A DNA stretch of 64,000 nucleotides, from contig JAULBX010013872.1 of assembly GCA_032358255.1 (NCBI GenBank), positions 33,112-97,111 on the forward strand, read 5' to 3'. The translations under genes and the position numbers were made by a program. Below the pieces are notes generated by a model, which saw only the letters and a program-made list of their open reading frames with translations, had not been told where the DNA came from and searched no databases. Below are positions 63,920 through 64,000 of the stretch, piece by piece (position 1 is the first letter of the stretch; the number at the start of each line of letters is the position of its first letter). Source of the DNA: Heterotrichella gracilis. Taxonomy: Eukaryota; Sar; Xanthophyceae; Tribonematales; Xanthonemataceae.

Positions 63920-64000
63920 CGCCGCGCCAAAGTTACAAGGGCACCCGGGGCAAGGCACAGGCCAAGCCGGGAAACACACGAAACAAAAGAGGAGAATTTC

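Larger units (their letters stand above)
62677..64000. other. Right flank, no supported gene
   Basis: Downstream of the giant gene the sequence is AT-rich to about 63440. Small open frames on the minus strand (69 residues at 62998-63207; 163 residues at 63439-63930) show no recognisable domain. The latter overlaps the direct repeat and poly(T), so it is not called as a gene. It could be an exon of a minus-strand gene that continues outside the window. Confidence 0.45.

Noticed and set aside
63439-63930. 163-residue minus-strand frame with a poly-Lys start
   Set aside because: The Lys run is just the poly(T) tract, and the Ala/Cys/Gly-rich repeats in it are the 56-bp direct repeat. No domain, no splice support.

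Overview
This window looks like nuclear DNA of a green alga, most likely a chlorophyte of the Trebouxiophyceae. Exons are GC-rich and interrupted by many short GT-AG introns with strong TGCAG-type acceptors, and intergenic DNA is more AT-rich. The recognisable proteins are plant/algal in type: an AMT1 ammonium transporter, a GONST-like nucleotide-sugar transporter, an RPAP2/RIMA-type protein and TSR1. All gene models were built by hand: each pair of exons was joined only where the splice-site phase agreed and the reading frame stayed open. Organism assignment is an inference.

Layout: (1) 935-4982 (-) RPAP2-type RNA polymerase II CTD phosphatase. (2) 6626-11434 (-) a large coiled-coil protein of unknown function. 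(3) 12240-14804 (+) a Golgi-type nucleotide-sugar transporter. (4) 15985-18987 (-) S-(hydroxymethyl)glutathione dehydrogenase (class III alcohol dehydrogenase). (5) 19665-22890 (+) S-formylglutathione hydrolase, head to head with gene 4. (6) 25074-27436 (+) AMT1-type ammonium transporter. (7) 28997-35360 (-) ribosome-biogenesis factor TSR1. (8) 36363-62676 (+) one very large gene, modelled as 45 exons and about 4,961 residues.

Genes 4 and 5 catalyse consecutive steps of glutathione-dependent formaldehyde oxidation. They are divergent across about 0.7 kb, and both have optional basic N-terminal extensions that look like organelle presequences. That is an unusual metabolic gene pair for a eukaryote.

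Gene 8 is the most striking object. Its N-terminal part is a helical-looking region followed by a complete MYND zinc finger (residues about 730-775). A tail of more than 4,000 residues follows, rich in Ala, Pro, Ser and acidic residues, and carries a recurring Ala/Gly-rich hydrophobic glycine-zipper-like module that ends in a basic cluster. Twenty-four consecutive tail exons (exons 15-38) are symmetric phase 1-1 exons, the arrangement expected for growth by exon duplication and shuffling. The intron joining the MYND part to the tail begins inside a TGG-TAG, so retaining it would end the protein right after the zinc finger. Introns in the tail contain AT-rich palindromic inserts.

The rest is intergenic or repeat DNA: small tandem duplications, a minisatellite in a TSR1 intron, a dispersed intronic repeat, and at the right end a 56-bp direct repeat next to a poly(T) run. 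No rRNA, convincing tRNA, CRISPR array or intact transposon was seen.
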